DNA of 64,000 nucleotides. It comes from CAWDYA01 sp963806495 (GTDB lineage: Bacteria > Acidobacteriota > Polarisedimenticolia > JACPZX01 > DASXTC01). Made by a program: the position numbers and the translations under genes. Below are positions 20,316-29,020 of the stretch, in pieces. How positions within the stretch are numbered: position 1 is the stretch's first letter; the number at the start of each line of letters is the position of its first letter. The notes under the pieces are model-generated. The model had not been told where the DNA came from, ran no database searches, and saw only the letters and a list, made by a program, of their open reading frames with translations. The stretch covers positions 1-64,000 of the forward strand of contig CAWDYA010000011.1 in NCBI GenBank assembly GCA_963806495.1, written 5' to 3'.

Positions 20316-22571
20316 TCAGCCCGCCTTGTTGACCTCCGCCTTGGAGGTCTTCTCCAGCGCCTCACGGGCGGCCTCGCGTACGGTCTGCCTGGAGTCCTTT
20401 TCGGCGAGCTCCTTCAGCAGCGCCAGCCCCTCACGCCCGCCCAGCATCCCCACGGCCCGGGTGGCCGCGGCGCGCGTCTCGGTCGACTCGCTGAAGCCGA
20501 GGAAGCCCTTGCGCGTGATGACCGTGGAGAGAACCGGAAACGCTTCCGGCGGATGCGACTTGGCCAGGCTTCGGAACGCCTCCTGCCTCAGCTCGGCCGG
20601 CGCGTCGGCGTAGGGCCCGGACCGGCGGGCCAGGTCGAGGAGAACATCCCGCGCCTTGCCTCCCTTGATCGACGCCAGCGCGGAGACGGCCGTGATTTGC
20701 ACCCCACGGTCCTCGTCGCCCAGCGCGGCGATGATCATCTCCCGGCTCTCCGGGGTGTCGAGACGGGTGAGGGTGCGGATCACCTCGCGGCGCACCCGCG
20801 GGTCGCCGTGCGAGGCCACGCGCGCCAGCCCCGGAATGGCGGAGGTGTCACCGATGTCTCCGAGGATCCCCACCACGTTGCGGACGAGGAACCAGCGTGG
20901 ATCCTCCAGACGCGAGAGAAACGGATTCGAGGAGCCCTTGCCCATCTCCTTGAGAAGCGTCACGAGCCGCGCGCGGTGCGAGCGGTTCTCCTCCTCGGCG
21001 AGCCGCTCGATCAGGTACTCCGCCGAGCGTCCCCCGCCGCGTTTGAGGATCTCGGCCGCCTCGAGGCTGGCCTGCTCGCTGCCTTCCAGCAGCATCCCGG
21101 TCAGGCGGGCGAAGGTCTTGTCGTTGCCGGCGCGGGACAGCGCCTCGGTCAGCCGGTCCCCCTTGCATCTCAGGCCCTCGGATGTGGCCGCGGTGAGCTG
21201 CCCCGCCTTGCGCATCACCTCGAGCGCCGGGCGCAACTCGCCGGAGCGCAGCCAGAGATCCACGAGAAAGGCGAGCCCGCCCGCAAGCCGGGATGTGACG
21301 TCGTCGTCGGGCTCCTCCTGGAGACGACGAAGGAAGAGCTCGGAGATCCGGTTGAGGACGGGCGCCGCCTTGCCCGTCTTCTCGATCGTCTGCAGCACGT
21401 AGCGGGCGTTGTCGGCGGCGCGGCGACGCACGACGATGTCATCGGAGGCGAGCCCGTCGAGGTAGCGCTGGATCATCGCCGTGGCCTCGATGGTCTGGTC
21501 GTTGGCCAGCAGGCGCGAGATGACGTCGCGCACGCGGTTGAAGTCCACACGCCACAGCGCCTCGCCCTGGCTCAGAAGCTCGACGCGGCGCGGCAGCGGC
21601 ACCTCGATCCACTGCAGGTGGTCGAGCAGATCCCGCGTCGCGCTGCGGCTCAGGCCGTGGGACTCCAGCCGGCGCTCGATGATCGCCACCGCGGTGGCGC
21701 GGTCGCTGCGCCAGGCCAGCGTCCGGTTGAGTATCTCGGCCAGAACCCGGTAGTCGCCCTGCGCCAGCGGCTCGTGTATCGCCACCAGGTCGGCAATCAC
21801 GTCCGGGGACAGCCCCTCCACCGCGGCCACCAGGTTCTTGCGTATGGATCGCGGGTCGGCCTTCTCGAGAAACAGCGGGGCGTGGACCTCGGCGTCGGCG
21901 CCCAGGATGGCCCGGCCGAGGTCGGAGAGGATCTCGTGGCGGTCCCGGCGATGCTCCTCGAACGCCTGGTCGGCGAGCCGCTCGAGCGCGTCGGCCAGCA
22001 CCTCGGCGAGCCCCTCGGGCGTTGTGACGCCGCCACCTTCCCGGTTGCGCGCCTCGTCGATCACCCGACGGGCGAGCTGCGCCGGGTCGTGCGCGAGATC
22101 GTCGCTGACGCTCGGCTCCTCACCCGGACCGGGCACGCGCGCGGGCCTCTCCTCGTTGGCCTTGATGGAGGAGACCCCCTCGTCGATCAGGAGCTGCCGG
22201 AAGCCACCCTTCTCCACGACCCTCTCGGTCTTGGCCAGCAGGCAGCGCATCAGCCCGAGATGCTCGTCCGGGGTCATCGTGGCATGGAAGACGAGGCTCT
22301 CCACACCGCGCATCTCGAGATCCTCGGCAAGCTGCTGCGCCAGCCCCGGGTCGCGGTCGAGCAGGATCTGGTCCAGGTGGAGACGCTCGCCGGTGCGCTG
22401 CAGGACCGCCTCGCGGCGCTCCCCCATCGCCCGCCGCAGCGAATCGATGGCTCTGTCGAGATACTCCGCACCGCGGGGGTGATCGGCCGAATAGAGCGCC
22501 ACGTTCTTCAGCGCGAGGCAGAAGTCCCTCAGCCAGTCGTTGGCGGCGGCCGCGTTGCGGGTAGAGTCCAT
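20316..22571 (-). CDS. HEAT-repeat protein (751 aa)
   Basis: A large cytoplasmic protein with no signal peptide. Residues 1-130 (NDWLRDFCLALKNVALYSADHPRG and following) resemble a helical domain that often precedes HEAT arrays in this type of protein. The C-terminal 300 residues are PBS-lyase-type HEAT repeats, such as RWFLVRNVVGILGDIGD and DRGVQITAVSALASIKG. Such solenoids bind other proteins; no partner is indicated. It is convergent with the Fe-S carrier, the two stops being adjacent. Confidence 0.8.
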   Translation of the reverse strand: MDSTRNAAAANDWLRDFCLALKNVALYSADHPRGAEYLDRAIDSLRRAMGERREAVLQRTGERLHLDQILLDRDPGLAQQLAEDLEMRGVESLVFHATMTPDEHLGLMRCLLAKTERVVEKGGFRQLLIDEGVSSIKANEERPARVPGPGEEPSVSDDLAHDPAQLARRVIDEARNREGGGVTTPEGLAEVLADALERLADQAFEEHRRDRHEILSDLGRAILGADAEVHAPLFLEKADPRSIRKNLVAAVEGLSPDVIADLVAIHEPLAQGDYRVLAEILNRTLAWRSDRATAVAIIERRLESHGLSRSATRDLLDHLQWIEVPLPRRVELLSQGEALWRVDFNRVRDVISRLLANDQTIEATAMIQRYLDGLASDDIVVRRRAADNARYVLQTIEKTGKAAPVLNRISELFLRRLQEEPDDDVTSRLAGGLAFLVDLWLRSGELRPALEVMRKAGQLTAATSEGLRCKGDRLTEALSRAGNDKTFARLTGMLLEGSEQASLEAAEILKRGGGRSAEYLIERLAEEENRSHRARLVTLLKEMGKGSSNPFLSRLEDPRWFLVRNVVGILGDIGDTSAIPGLARVASHGDPRVRREVIRTLTRLDTPESREMIIAALGDEDRGVQITAVSALASIKGGKARDVLLDLARRSGPYADAPAELRQEAFRSLAKSHPPEAFPVLSTVITRKGFLGFSESTETRAAATRAVGMLGGREGLALLKELAEKDSRQTVREAAREALEKTSKAEVNKAG

Positions 22572-22595
22572 GGGAAGGTAAATCTTGTGTTGGGC

Positions 22596-23087
22596 TTACG
22601 GGGTGTCAACTCTGCCGCGGCGGAATACCCCGCTCTTTCCACCGCTTTTGCGGACAACCTGTAATCCGGTGATTCGGGCCGCCCGATCCACCCCTTTGAC
22701 CATGTCGTAGATCGCCAGTCCGGCCACGGCCGCGGCGGTCAGCGCCTCCATCTCCACGCCGGTCGACGCCCGGGTCCGGGCCTTCGCCTCGATCAGCACC
22801 CGGCGACCCCGCGTGTCGAGCGTCAGGCGGACCTCGACGGCGTCCAGCGGCAGTGGATGGCACAGGGGGATCAGCTCCCAGGTCCGCTTGGCCGCCTGGA
22901 TCCCCGCGAGCTGGGCGACGGTGAGGACATCCCCCTTGGCCAGCCGGTTTTCGCGTACCAGCTCGAACGCCTCGGCCGACAGGTGGACGCTCGCCTCGGC
23001 AACCGCCTCGCGCCGTGTGGGCCGCTTCGAGCCCACGTCGACCATGCGCGCCCTGCCCTTCGTGTCGACGTGCGAGAGTCTCGCCAT
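22596..23087 (-). CDS. moaC: Cyclic pyranopterin monophosphate synthase accessory protein MoaC
   Basis: A 163-residue MoaC. It has MVDVGSKRPTRREAVAEA near the start, KGDVLTVAQLAGIQAAKRT, the active-site LIPLCHPLPLDAVEV and TGVEMEALTAAAVAGL. It acts with MoaA to convert GTP to cyclic pyranopterin monophosphate in molybdenum-cofactor synthesis. The start at 23087 has no Shine-Dalgarno. TATACT lies seven bases upstream (23100-23095), suggesting a leaderless mRNA. No other moa genes are nearby. It is divergent from the amidohydrolase. Confidence 0.94.
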   Translation of the reverse strand: MARLSHVDTKGRARMVDVGSKRPTRREAVAEASVHLSAEAFELVRENRLAKGDVLTVAQLAGIQAAKRTWELIPLCHPLPLDAVEVRLTLDTRGRRVLIEAKARTRASTGVEMEALTAAAVAGLAIYDMVKGVDRAARITGLQVVRKSGGKSGVFRRGRVDTP

Positions 23088-23132
23088 GGTTTTCAGTATA
23101 CTGTAGTCGGATCCCATGGAGAGACCCGACCG

Positions 23133-24746
23133 ATGCCCTGGGCCGCACTCGCCCTGCTGCTCATGACCGCCCAACCTGCCCCTGCGGACATCATCCTTCG
23201 CAACGGGACCATCTATACCGTGGACCCGTCGCACCCGAGCGCGCATGCCGTCGCCGCCCGCGACGGACGGTTCGTCGCCGTGGGTGACGACGAGGCGGTG
23301 ATGGCGCTCAAAGGACCGGCCACACGGGTGATCGACCTGCAAGGTCAAACGGTGGTTCCCGGCCTGATCGACGCGCACGGCCACGTCTCCAGCCTCGGGT
23401 TTGCACTCGAATGGCTCCGGTTCGAGGGGACCACCTCGGCGTCCGCCATCGCGGAGCTCGTCCGGGCGCGGGCGTCGGAGGTGCCCGCGGGCCGGTGGAT
23501 CCGGGGGCGCGGCTGGGACCAGAACGACTGGGAGTCGACCGGCTTTCCGACCCACGGGATTCTCGACAAGGCCGCACCGGCCAACCCGGTGGCCCTGACC
23601 CGGGTGGACGGGCATGCGTTGTGGGTGAACGCGAAGGCGCTCTCGCTGGCGGGGATCACGGCAAAGACGGCCGATCCGCCCGGCGGACGTATCGTGCGTG
23701 ACGCCGCGGGGGAGCCGACCGGCGTCCTGGTGGACGCGGCCAAGACCCTCGTCGAGGCGGTGATCCCGGAGCCCGACAGGAAGCAGACCCGCGAGGCGCT
23801 GGAGCGCTCCATGAAGAGCTGTCTGCGCGCCGGCCTTGTCGGCGTGCACGACGCGGGTGTCTCCGCGATGGAGCTCGGCCTGTATCGCGAGATGCTGGTG
23901 GAGGGCGACTTCCCTTTCCGGATCTACGCGATGGTCACGCACGACGACGCGCTGCTCGATGCCGTCTTCGCCCACGGGCCGGAGACCGGGCTGGGCGACG
24001 ATCGGCTGAACATCCGGGCAATCAAGCTGTATGTCGACGGGGCGCTCGGCTCGCGGGGCGCCGCGCTGCTCGAGCCCTACTCCGACGACCCGGGCAACAA
24101 GGGTCTGCTGCAGATGAGCCCGCAGGAGCTGACGGCCCTGGTGAAGCGCGCCACCGCGCATGGATTCCAGACCTGCGTTCACGCCATCGGTGACGCCGCC
24201 AACCGGATCACGCTGGATGCGATGCGTGACGCGATGACCGCCCGGCAGCGCAAACAACTGCGCCCGAGGATCGAGCACGCCCAGATTCTGGACCTCGAGG
24301 ATTTGCCGCGGTTCGCCTCGCTCGGAGTCATCGCGTCGATGCAGCCCACACACGCCACCTCCGACGCACCGTGGGCCGGCGAGCGCCTCGGAGAGAGCAG
24401 GCTCGCGGGGGCGTACGCCTGGCACAGCCTGCTGGCGTCGGGCGCGCGGATGGCCTGCGGCTCGGACTTCCCGGTGGAATCCGAGAGGCCCCTGCTGGGA
24501 TTCTACGCGGCGGTCGCCAGGGAGGACACGCCCGGCCAGAGGATGACCCGCGAGGAAGCGCTCAAGTGCTTCACGCTGGACGCCGCCTGGGCCGGGTTCG
24601 AGGAGGACCTTCGCGGCTCGATCACCGTCGGCAAGCTCGCCGACATGACCGTCCTGTCGCAGGACATCATGACCGTGCCGGTCTCGCGGATTCGCGACAC
24701 TTCCGTGGTGATGACGATCGTGGGCGGCCGCGTCGCGTTCGACTGA
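23133..24746 (+). CDS. Secreted amidohydrolase (YtcJ-like, amidohydrolase-3 family)
   Basis: The 537-residue protein starts at ATG 23133 with GGAGAG ahead and a short signal-like peptide (PWAALALLLMTAQPAPA). It is a metal-dependent TIM-barrel hydrolase: DIILRNGTIYTVDP opens the composite domain, VVPGLIDAHGHVSSLG carries the HxH metal ligands, and later come HAIGDAANRITLDAM, RIEHAQIL and CGSDFPVE. The substrate is unknown; relatives hydrolyse N-acyl or formamide bonds. Its stop overlaps the start of the next small membrane protein (TGATG). Confidence 0.87.
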   Translation: MPWAALALLLMTAQPAPADIILRNGTIYTVDPSHPSAHAVAARDGRFVAVGDDEAVMALKGPATRVIDLQGQTVVPGLIDAHGHVSSLGFALEWLRFEGTTSASAIAELVRARASEVPAGRWIRGRGWDQNDWESTGFPTHGILDKAAPANPVALTRVDGHALWVNAKALSLAGITAKTADPPGGRIVRDAAGEPTGVLVDAAKTLVEAVIPEPDRKQTREALERSMKSCLRAGLVGVHDAGVSAMELGLYREMLVEGDFPFRIYAMVTHDDALLDAVFAHGPETGLGDDRLNIRAIKLYVDGALGSRGAALLEPYSDDPGNKGLLQMSPQELTALVKRATAHGFQTCVHAIGDAANRITLDAMRDAMTARQRKQLRPRIEHAQILDLEDLPRFASLGVIASMQPTHATSDAPWAGERLGESRLAGAYAWHSLLASGARMACGSDFPVESERPLLGFYAAVAREDTPGQRMTREEALKCFTLDAAWAGFEEDLRGSITVGKLADMTVLSQDIMTVPVSRIRDTSVVMTIVGGRVAFD

Positions 24747-24934
24747 TGCAACTCATCCAGGACCCCAGGACACCCTGGTGGATCCGCGCCTTGTCGATCC
24801 TGCTGGCCACCGCCGTGGCCATCGGGATCGTCTACCTGGTATTCATGTTCGGCTACTACGCAAGCGGCCTGGCCGTGCTCGACGAGCAGAAGAAGCAGCC
24901 GCAGCCGATCCCCCTGCAGTTCTCAAAGCCCTAG
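24746..24934 (+). CDS. Small single-pass membrane protein (62 aa)
   Basis: Translationally coupled to the amidohydrolase by TGATG. It has an N-terminal amphipathic start (MQLIQDPRTPWWIRAL), one membrane helix (about residues 15-38) and a short charged tail ending LDEQKKQPQPIPLQF. No family is recognised. The 3' end overlaps the convergent gene by four bases. Confidence 0.6.
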   Translation: MQLIQDPRTPWWIRALSILLATAVAIGIVYLVFMFGYYASGLAVLDEQKKQPQPIPLQFSKP

Positions 24935-25695
24935 CTCGCCTGCCAGTTCGAGAAGGTGAAGTTGTAGGTGGGCGCCAGCTCCTTGCCCTCGCCGTCGAGA
25001 TACTGGATCGACATCTTGGAGGGCAGCCAGTACTGGCCGGCCTGCGTGTACTCGTAGGTGACGATCTTCCGGTACTGCGGATAGGTCAGCACCTCCTTCT
25101 GGATCCCCCACAGGTCGCCGACCTTCGTGCTCGTCATCTCGATGGTGAGCTTGGCCTGGCCGAGGTCCATCGCCATCTTCTCGACCTTGTAGTCGTCGGC
25201 CTTGATCCGCACTTCCAGGCTCTTGATCGGCCCGCCGGGCTTGGAGGCGTTTCCGGTGACGACGATCGTGCCATCCTGCTTGACCGCCTTGGCGTCGGTA
25301 CTCGCGATGGTCCAGTAGATCGGGTCGATGATGACGAAGTCCCGGGCCTCCTGCCAGATCCGATCCCCGCGGGAGGTCAGGTCGGTCAGCCCGTCGGGGA
25401 CGCCCGAGACCACGAACTCCTTCTTGGGGAGCACGTCCTCGGAAGGCCGCGACCAGTGGAACTTGACCGTGACCGGCTTTTCGGCGGCCTCGGGGAAGGC
25501 GGCCACGACCTGGGTGAAGATGTCGCAGGTCACGTCGGCCGTGGCGTCCTTCAGACCGGTCACGGCGGGATACCGGTTGTGCGCGGCGAGATCCTTGTAC
25601 AGGGTGTTGAGCGGAATCTCGGGGGTCTCCTGCGCAAAGGCCGGGAAAGCCCCGAGCATCAGGGCGAGAGTCAGTGCGGCGGGTCGAATGGTCAT
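24931..25695 (-). CDS. Secreted hypothetical protein, outer-membrane-lipoprotein-like (254 aa)
   Basis: I chose the ATG at 25695 because GGAGGAA lies just upstream and a signal peptide follows directly (about residues 1-21, AFPAFA cleavage). The mature protein has beta-rich, alternating segments such as KSLEVRIKADDYKVEKMAMDLG and QYWLPSKMSIQYLDGEGKEL. This resembles the LolA/LolB-like half-barrel seen in many periplasmic proteins, but the assignment is tentative. It is expressed divergently from the oxidase-assembly operon through interleaved promoters. Confidence 0.7.
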   Translation of the reverse strand: MTIRPAALTLALMLGAFPAFAQETPEIPLNTLYKDLAAHNRYPAVTGLKDATADVTCDIFTQVVAAFPEAAEKPVTVKFHWSRPSEDVLPKKEFVVSGVPDGLTDLTSRGDRIWQEARDFVIIDPIYWTIASTDAKAVKQDGTIVVTGNASKPGGPIKSLEVRIKADDYKVEKMAMDLGQAKLTIEMTSTKVGDLWGIQKEVLTYPQYRKIVTYEYTQAGQYWLPSKMSIQYLDGEGKELAPTYNFTFSNWQAS

Positions 25696-25744
25696 CCATT
25701 TCCTCCGAGGATTCGCTGTGGTTCGGTTGTGATCGCGACCGCGG

Positions 25745-25789
25745 ATTATAGCCCACCGCTTGACTTGTGACAAAACACAGGGCTATTCT
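25745..25789. promoter_or_regulatory. Interleaved divergent promoters
   Basis: On the plus strand TTGACT (25760-25765) and TATTCT (25784-25789) are 18 bases apart and drive the oxidase-assembly operon. On the minus strand TTGTCA (25773-25768) and TATAAT (25750-25745) are 17 bases apart and drive the secreted protein gene. The two -35 boxes cross over, so only one polymerase could bind at a time. Confidence 0.6.
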
Positions 25790-25853
25790 ACGCGGGTTTC
25801 CCGGAACCGGGCATCTGGCCTAAGTCCCTCAACCGCAAGGAGGTTCTTCACAT

Positions 25854-26645
25854 ATGCGAAACAAATGGATCGCTCCCGTCGCGCTGTTTGCGTTCGCCTG
25901 TCTCGTCGCCTGTGGTGGTGGAGAAAAGACGGAGACGCCGAGAGCGCGCGCCGCCGGATCCCACACGGCACCGGCCGCCCAGCCGGAGGGCGGCGGCTCC
26001 TACACCGTCGCTCCCGTCGCCAACGGCGGCACCATCAGCGGGACGATCAAATACGAGGGCACGCCTCCCCCGCCCGAGAAGATCGAGGTCACCAAGGACA
26101 ACTCGGTGTGCGGCGACGAGAAGACGCTCGAGACGGTCCAGGTCGGGCCCGAGGGCGGGCTGCGCAGCGTGGTGGTCTGGATCGACGGCATCAGCCAGGG
26201 CAAGGACTGGGGCTCGCTCGACGGCGGCCTGATCGACCAGAAGGGTTGTCACTACGACCCGTACATCCAGCTCATCAAGTCGGGCGACCAGCTCGAGGTG
26301 CTCAACAGCGACCCGGTGCTGCACAACATCCACGCCTACTACCATGACAGCGAGACGCTGTTCAATCTGGCACAGCCTTCCCAGGGGATGAAGACCCCCA
26401 AGACGCTGGACAAGGTGGGGCCCGTCCACATGCGCTGCGATGTCCACAGCTGGATGAGCGCGTGGGTGTTCGTCGCGGGCAGCCCGTACGTCACGATCTC
26501 GGCCGACAACGGCTCCTTCTCGATCGACGGTGTGCCGCCCGGCACCTACAAGGTGAAGGCGTGGCACAGCAAGTTCGGCGAGAAGACCGCCGACGTGACC
26601 GTCGCGGCCGACGGGACCGCCACGGCCGATTTCACCATGCCCTGA
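25854..26645 (+). CDS. Lipoprotein with cupredoxin-like copper site
   Basis: A lipoprotein signal ends LVACGGG (lipidated Cys20). A Gly/Ala/Pro linker follows, then a beta-domain. HMRCDVHSWMSAW gives Cys195, His198 and Met201 in the spacing of type-1 copper proteins, with His157 in VLHNIHAYYH as the likely fourth ligand. The last 60 residues (GSFSIDGVPPGTYKVKAWH) look like a carboxypeptidase-regulatory beta-sandwich. As the first gene of the operon with ctaA, ctaB, subunit III and SCO, it may carry electrons or copper to a terminal oxidase. Confidence 0.75.
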   Translation: MRNKWIAPVALFAFACLVACGGGEKTETPRARAAGSHTAPAAQPEGGGSYTVAPVANGGTISGTIKYEGTPPPPEKIEVTKDNSVCGDEKTLETVQVGPEGGLRSVVVWIDGISQGKDWGSLDGGLIDQKGCHYDPYIQLIKSGDQLEVLNSDPVLHNIHAYYHDSETLFNLAQPSQGMKTPKTLDKVGPVHMRCDVHSWMSAWVFVAGSPYVTISADNGSFSIDGVPPGTYKVKAWHSKFGEKTADVTVAADGTATADFTMP

Positions 26646-26654
26646 GGAGTGGTC

Positions 26655-27560
26655 TTGCACCGTTTCGCCGTCTTCACCGCCGCCTCGACCCTGTTCCTCA
26701 TCTTCGTCGGCGGCCTGGTCACGAGCACCGGGTCGGGGCTCGCGGTTCCCGACTGGCCCCTGTCGTACGGCCAGTTCTTTCCCCCGATGGTGGGCGGCGT
26801 CTTCTTCGAGCACGGTCACCGGATGGTTGCGGCGACGGTCGGCCTGCTCATGACGGTGCTGGCGTTCTGGATCCTCATGAAAGAACGGCGCCGGTGGGTC
26901 GGCTGGCTCGCAGCCTGCGCCCTGTTCACCGTGATCCTGCAGGGCGTGCTCGGCGGGATCACGGTGCTGTTCCTCCTCCCGCCTGCGGTGTCGGTGGCCC
27001 ATGCCTGCCTCGCGCAGACGTTCTTCTGCCTCACCGTCACGCTCGCGGTGGTCACGGGCGAACGGTGGCAGGCGGCATCCGGCGATCTTCATGACATCGC
27101 GCTGCGGAGGGCGGCCACCGGTCTGTTCGCCGCCGTGTACATCCAGCTCATCCTCGGTGCCGTCATGCGCCACATGAACGCCGGCCTCGCCATCCCGGAC
27201 TTCCCGCTCTCGTTCGGACACCTGATCCCGCCGTTCTTCAACGCCGGGATCGCGGTCCATTTCATCCACCGGCTGTGGGCGCTGGTCGTCGTGGTGGCCG
27301 CCGTTCGGGTCGCCTTCCGCGTGATGTCCCGGCACGCGGGCGATGCCTCTCTGGTCCGCCCGCTGATGCTGCTCGGAGTGCTCGTTCCCGCCCAGATCCT
27401 GCTCGGCGCCACGACGATCTGGACGGGCAAGGCGGTGATACCGACGACCGCGCACGTCGCCTGTGGCGCCTCGATCCTGGCCGTCAGCCTCGTCCTGACA
27501 CTCCGGGCGTACGTGGCGGCGCCGGAGGCGCCGCTGCACAGCGCGGTGGCGGCCTCATGA
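26655..27560 (+). CDS. ctaA: Heme A synthase (CtaA/COX15 type)
   Basis: A polytopic membrane protein of about 301 residues, with seven to eight membrane helices in two similar halves. Conserved His residues are visible in FFEHGHRMVA, SVAHACLAQ, VHFIHRLWAL and TTAHVACG. TSTGSGLAVPDWPLSYG and the repeated GLAIPDFPLSFG are family signatures. It oxidises heme O to heme A. I favour a TTG start at 26655, five bases after GAGGAG; a GTG at 26649 is an alternative. It is followed directly by ctaB with an ATGA overlap. Confidence 0.92.
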   Translation: MHRFAVFTAASTLFLIFVGGLVTSTGSGLAVPDWPLSYGQFFPPMVGGVFFEHGHRMVAATVGLLMTVLAFWILMKERRRWVGWLAACALFTVILQGVLGGITVLFLLPPAVSVAHACLAQTFFCLTVTLAVVTGERWQAASGDLHDIALRRAATGLFAAVYIQLILGAVMRHMNAGLAIPDFPLSFGHLIPPFFNAGIAVHFIHRLWALVVVVAAVRVAFRVMSRHAGDASLVRPLMLLGVLVPAQILLGATTIWTGKAVIPTTAHVACGASILAVSLVLTLRAYVAAPEAPLHSAVAAS

Positions 27561-28465
27561 GCAGCCTCGAATCGGCTGCCGCGGCGGCCTCGGTCTCCGA
27601 CTACATCACGCTGGTGAAGCCGCGCGTGGTGCTGCTGATCCTCCTCACCACCGCGGTCGGCTTCTGCCTCGCCTCCGCGGAGGCGGCCGCCGGCCTGGAC
27701 CTGGTCCTGCTCGGGCACGCGCTGTTCGGCATGGCGCTCGTGTCCGGAGGGACGCTGGCGCTCAACCAGTATCTGGAGCGTGACATCGACGCCCGGATGC
27801 GCCGCACGCGCACGCGGCCACTGCCCACCGGACGCATGCAGCCGCTCGAAGCGCTTCTGTTCGGCGCGGCGCTCGTGGCCGCGGGGCTCGTGTGGCTCGT
27901 CGTCGCGGTCCGGCCGGCCTGCGCCGCCGTGACCGCCGTGACGGTGGTGACCTATCTGTTCGGCTACACCCCCCTGAAGCGGTGCAGCGCTCTGTGCACC
28001 CTCGTCGGCGCGTTTCCCGGTGCGCTTCCGCCCGTCTCGGGATGGGTGGCCGCCGGCGGCGACCTCGGCGCCGGGGCCGTCACCCTGTTCGCCATCCTCT
28101 TCTTCTGGCAGATCCCCCACTCGCTGGCGATCGGGCGCATCTACCGCGACGACTACACGGCGGGGGGCGTGCACCTGCTGCCCACGGTGGACCCGGAAGG
28201 TGGCAGTACCGGCCGGCAGATCGTCCTCAACTGCCTTGCGCTGCTCACCGTCGGCATCTTCCCCACCATCATCGGGCTGGCCGGCGAGGCGTATCTGGTG
28301 ATCGCCTTCCTGATGGGGGCGCTGATGCTCTGGTACGGAGTGGCCATGGCGGCCGATCCTTCGGTGCGGCGCGCCCGGCACCTCCTGCTCGCGTCCTACG
28401 TGTACGTGCCCGCCGTCATGGTGGCTATGGCTCTCGACAGGATCTTCCTCGTCGGGCCGCTCTGA
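27557..28465 (+). CDS. ctaB: Protoheme IX farnesyltransferase (CtaB/CyoE)
   Basis: The 302-residue UbiA-superfamily prenyltransferase has multiple membrane helices. The first Asp-rich motif is NQYLERDIDARMRRTRTRPLP and the second region is FFWQIPHSLAIGRIYRDDY. It attaches a farnesyl group to heme B, making heme O for CtaA. The start overlaps the ctaA stop by four bases. The gene is intact. Confidence 0.95.
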   Translation: MSSLESAAAAASVSDYITLVKPRVVLLILLTTAVGFCLASAEAAAGLDLVLLGHALFGMALVSGGTLALNQYLERDIDARMRRTRTRPLPTGRMQPLEALLFGAALVAAGLVWLVVAVRPACAAVTAVTVVTYLFGYTPLKRCSALCTLVGAFPGALPPVSGWVAAGGDLGAGAVTLFAILFFWQIPHSLAIGRIYRDDYTAGGVHLLPTVDPEGGSTGRQIVLNCLALLTVGIFPTIIGLAGEAYLVIAFLMGALMLWYGVAMAADPSVRRARHLLLASYVYVPAVMVAMALDRIFLVGPL

Positions 28466-28469
28466 GCCG

Positions 28470-29006
28470 ATGGCTCATACTCCGGTCAGCAACGGACGTA
28501 TCGCCATCGTGATGCTGATCGCCTCGGAGCTGATGTTCTTCACCGGTCTGATCGCCGCCTATCTGGTCCTGCGTGGTACGGCGGGACCGTGGCCGCCCCC
28601 CGACCAGCCGCGGCTGCCGCTGACGATCACCTGGATCAACACCTTCGTCCTGATGTTGAGCGCCGTGACGATGCGCCGCTCCGTGAACGGGCTGGGTGCC
28701 GGGAACGAGGCGCGGTTCCGCTCGTCGCTCGGTGCCACCGCTCTGCTCGGCACCACGTTCCTGGTCATCCAGGGATCCGAGTGGGTGCGTCTCATCCGGC
28801 ACGGGCTGACGGTCTCGACAAGCATGTACGGCGCGACCTTCTATGCGCTCATCGGCGCCCACGGGACGCACGTCCTGGCGGCCGTCATCTGGCTGCTCGC
28901 GCTGTTCGCTGGCTCGCGCCGCCGGGGCGTCGATCTGCTGGCCCTCTACTGGTATTTCGTGTGCGGTCTCTGGGCAGTGCTTTTCCCGCTCGTCTACCTG
29001 GTGTGA
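28470..29006 (+). CDS. Cytochrome c oxidase subunit III-like protein
   Basis: A 178-residue membrane protein with five helices. It shows family features: SELMFFTGLIAAYLVLRG in the first helix, TWINTFVLMLSAVTM, and FYALIGAHGTHVLAAVIWL before a final helix ending WAVLFPLVYLV. The short five-helix form is usual in many bacteria. Subunits I and II are not in this window, so either this operon is an assembly set plus subunit III or the core genes lie elsewhere. Confidence 0.85.
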   Translation: MAHTPVSNGRIAIVMLIASELMFFTGLIAAYLVLRGTAGPWPPPDQPRLPLTITWINTFVLMLSAVTMRRSVNGLGAGNEARFRSSLGATALLGTTFLVIQGSEWVRLIRHGLTVSTSMYGATFYALIGAHGTHVLAAVIWLLALFAGSRRRGVDLLALYWYFVCGLWAVLFPLVYLV

Positions 29007-29020
29007 GCTATAATCCGCGG

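Noticed and set aside
20553..22664. A 703-codon plus-strand frame antisense to the HEAT protein
   Set aside because: Composition is Arg/Gly/His/Gln-rich without domains, typical of antisense in GC-rich DNA. The minus-strand HEAT repeats are convincing.
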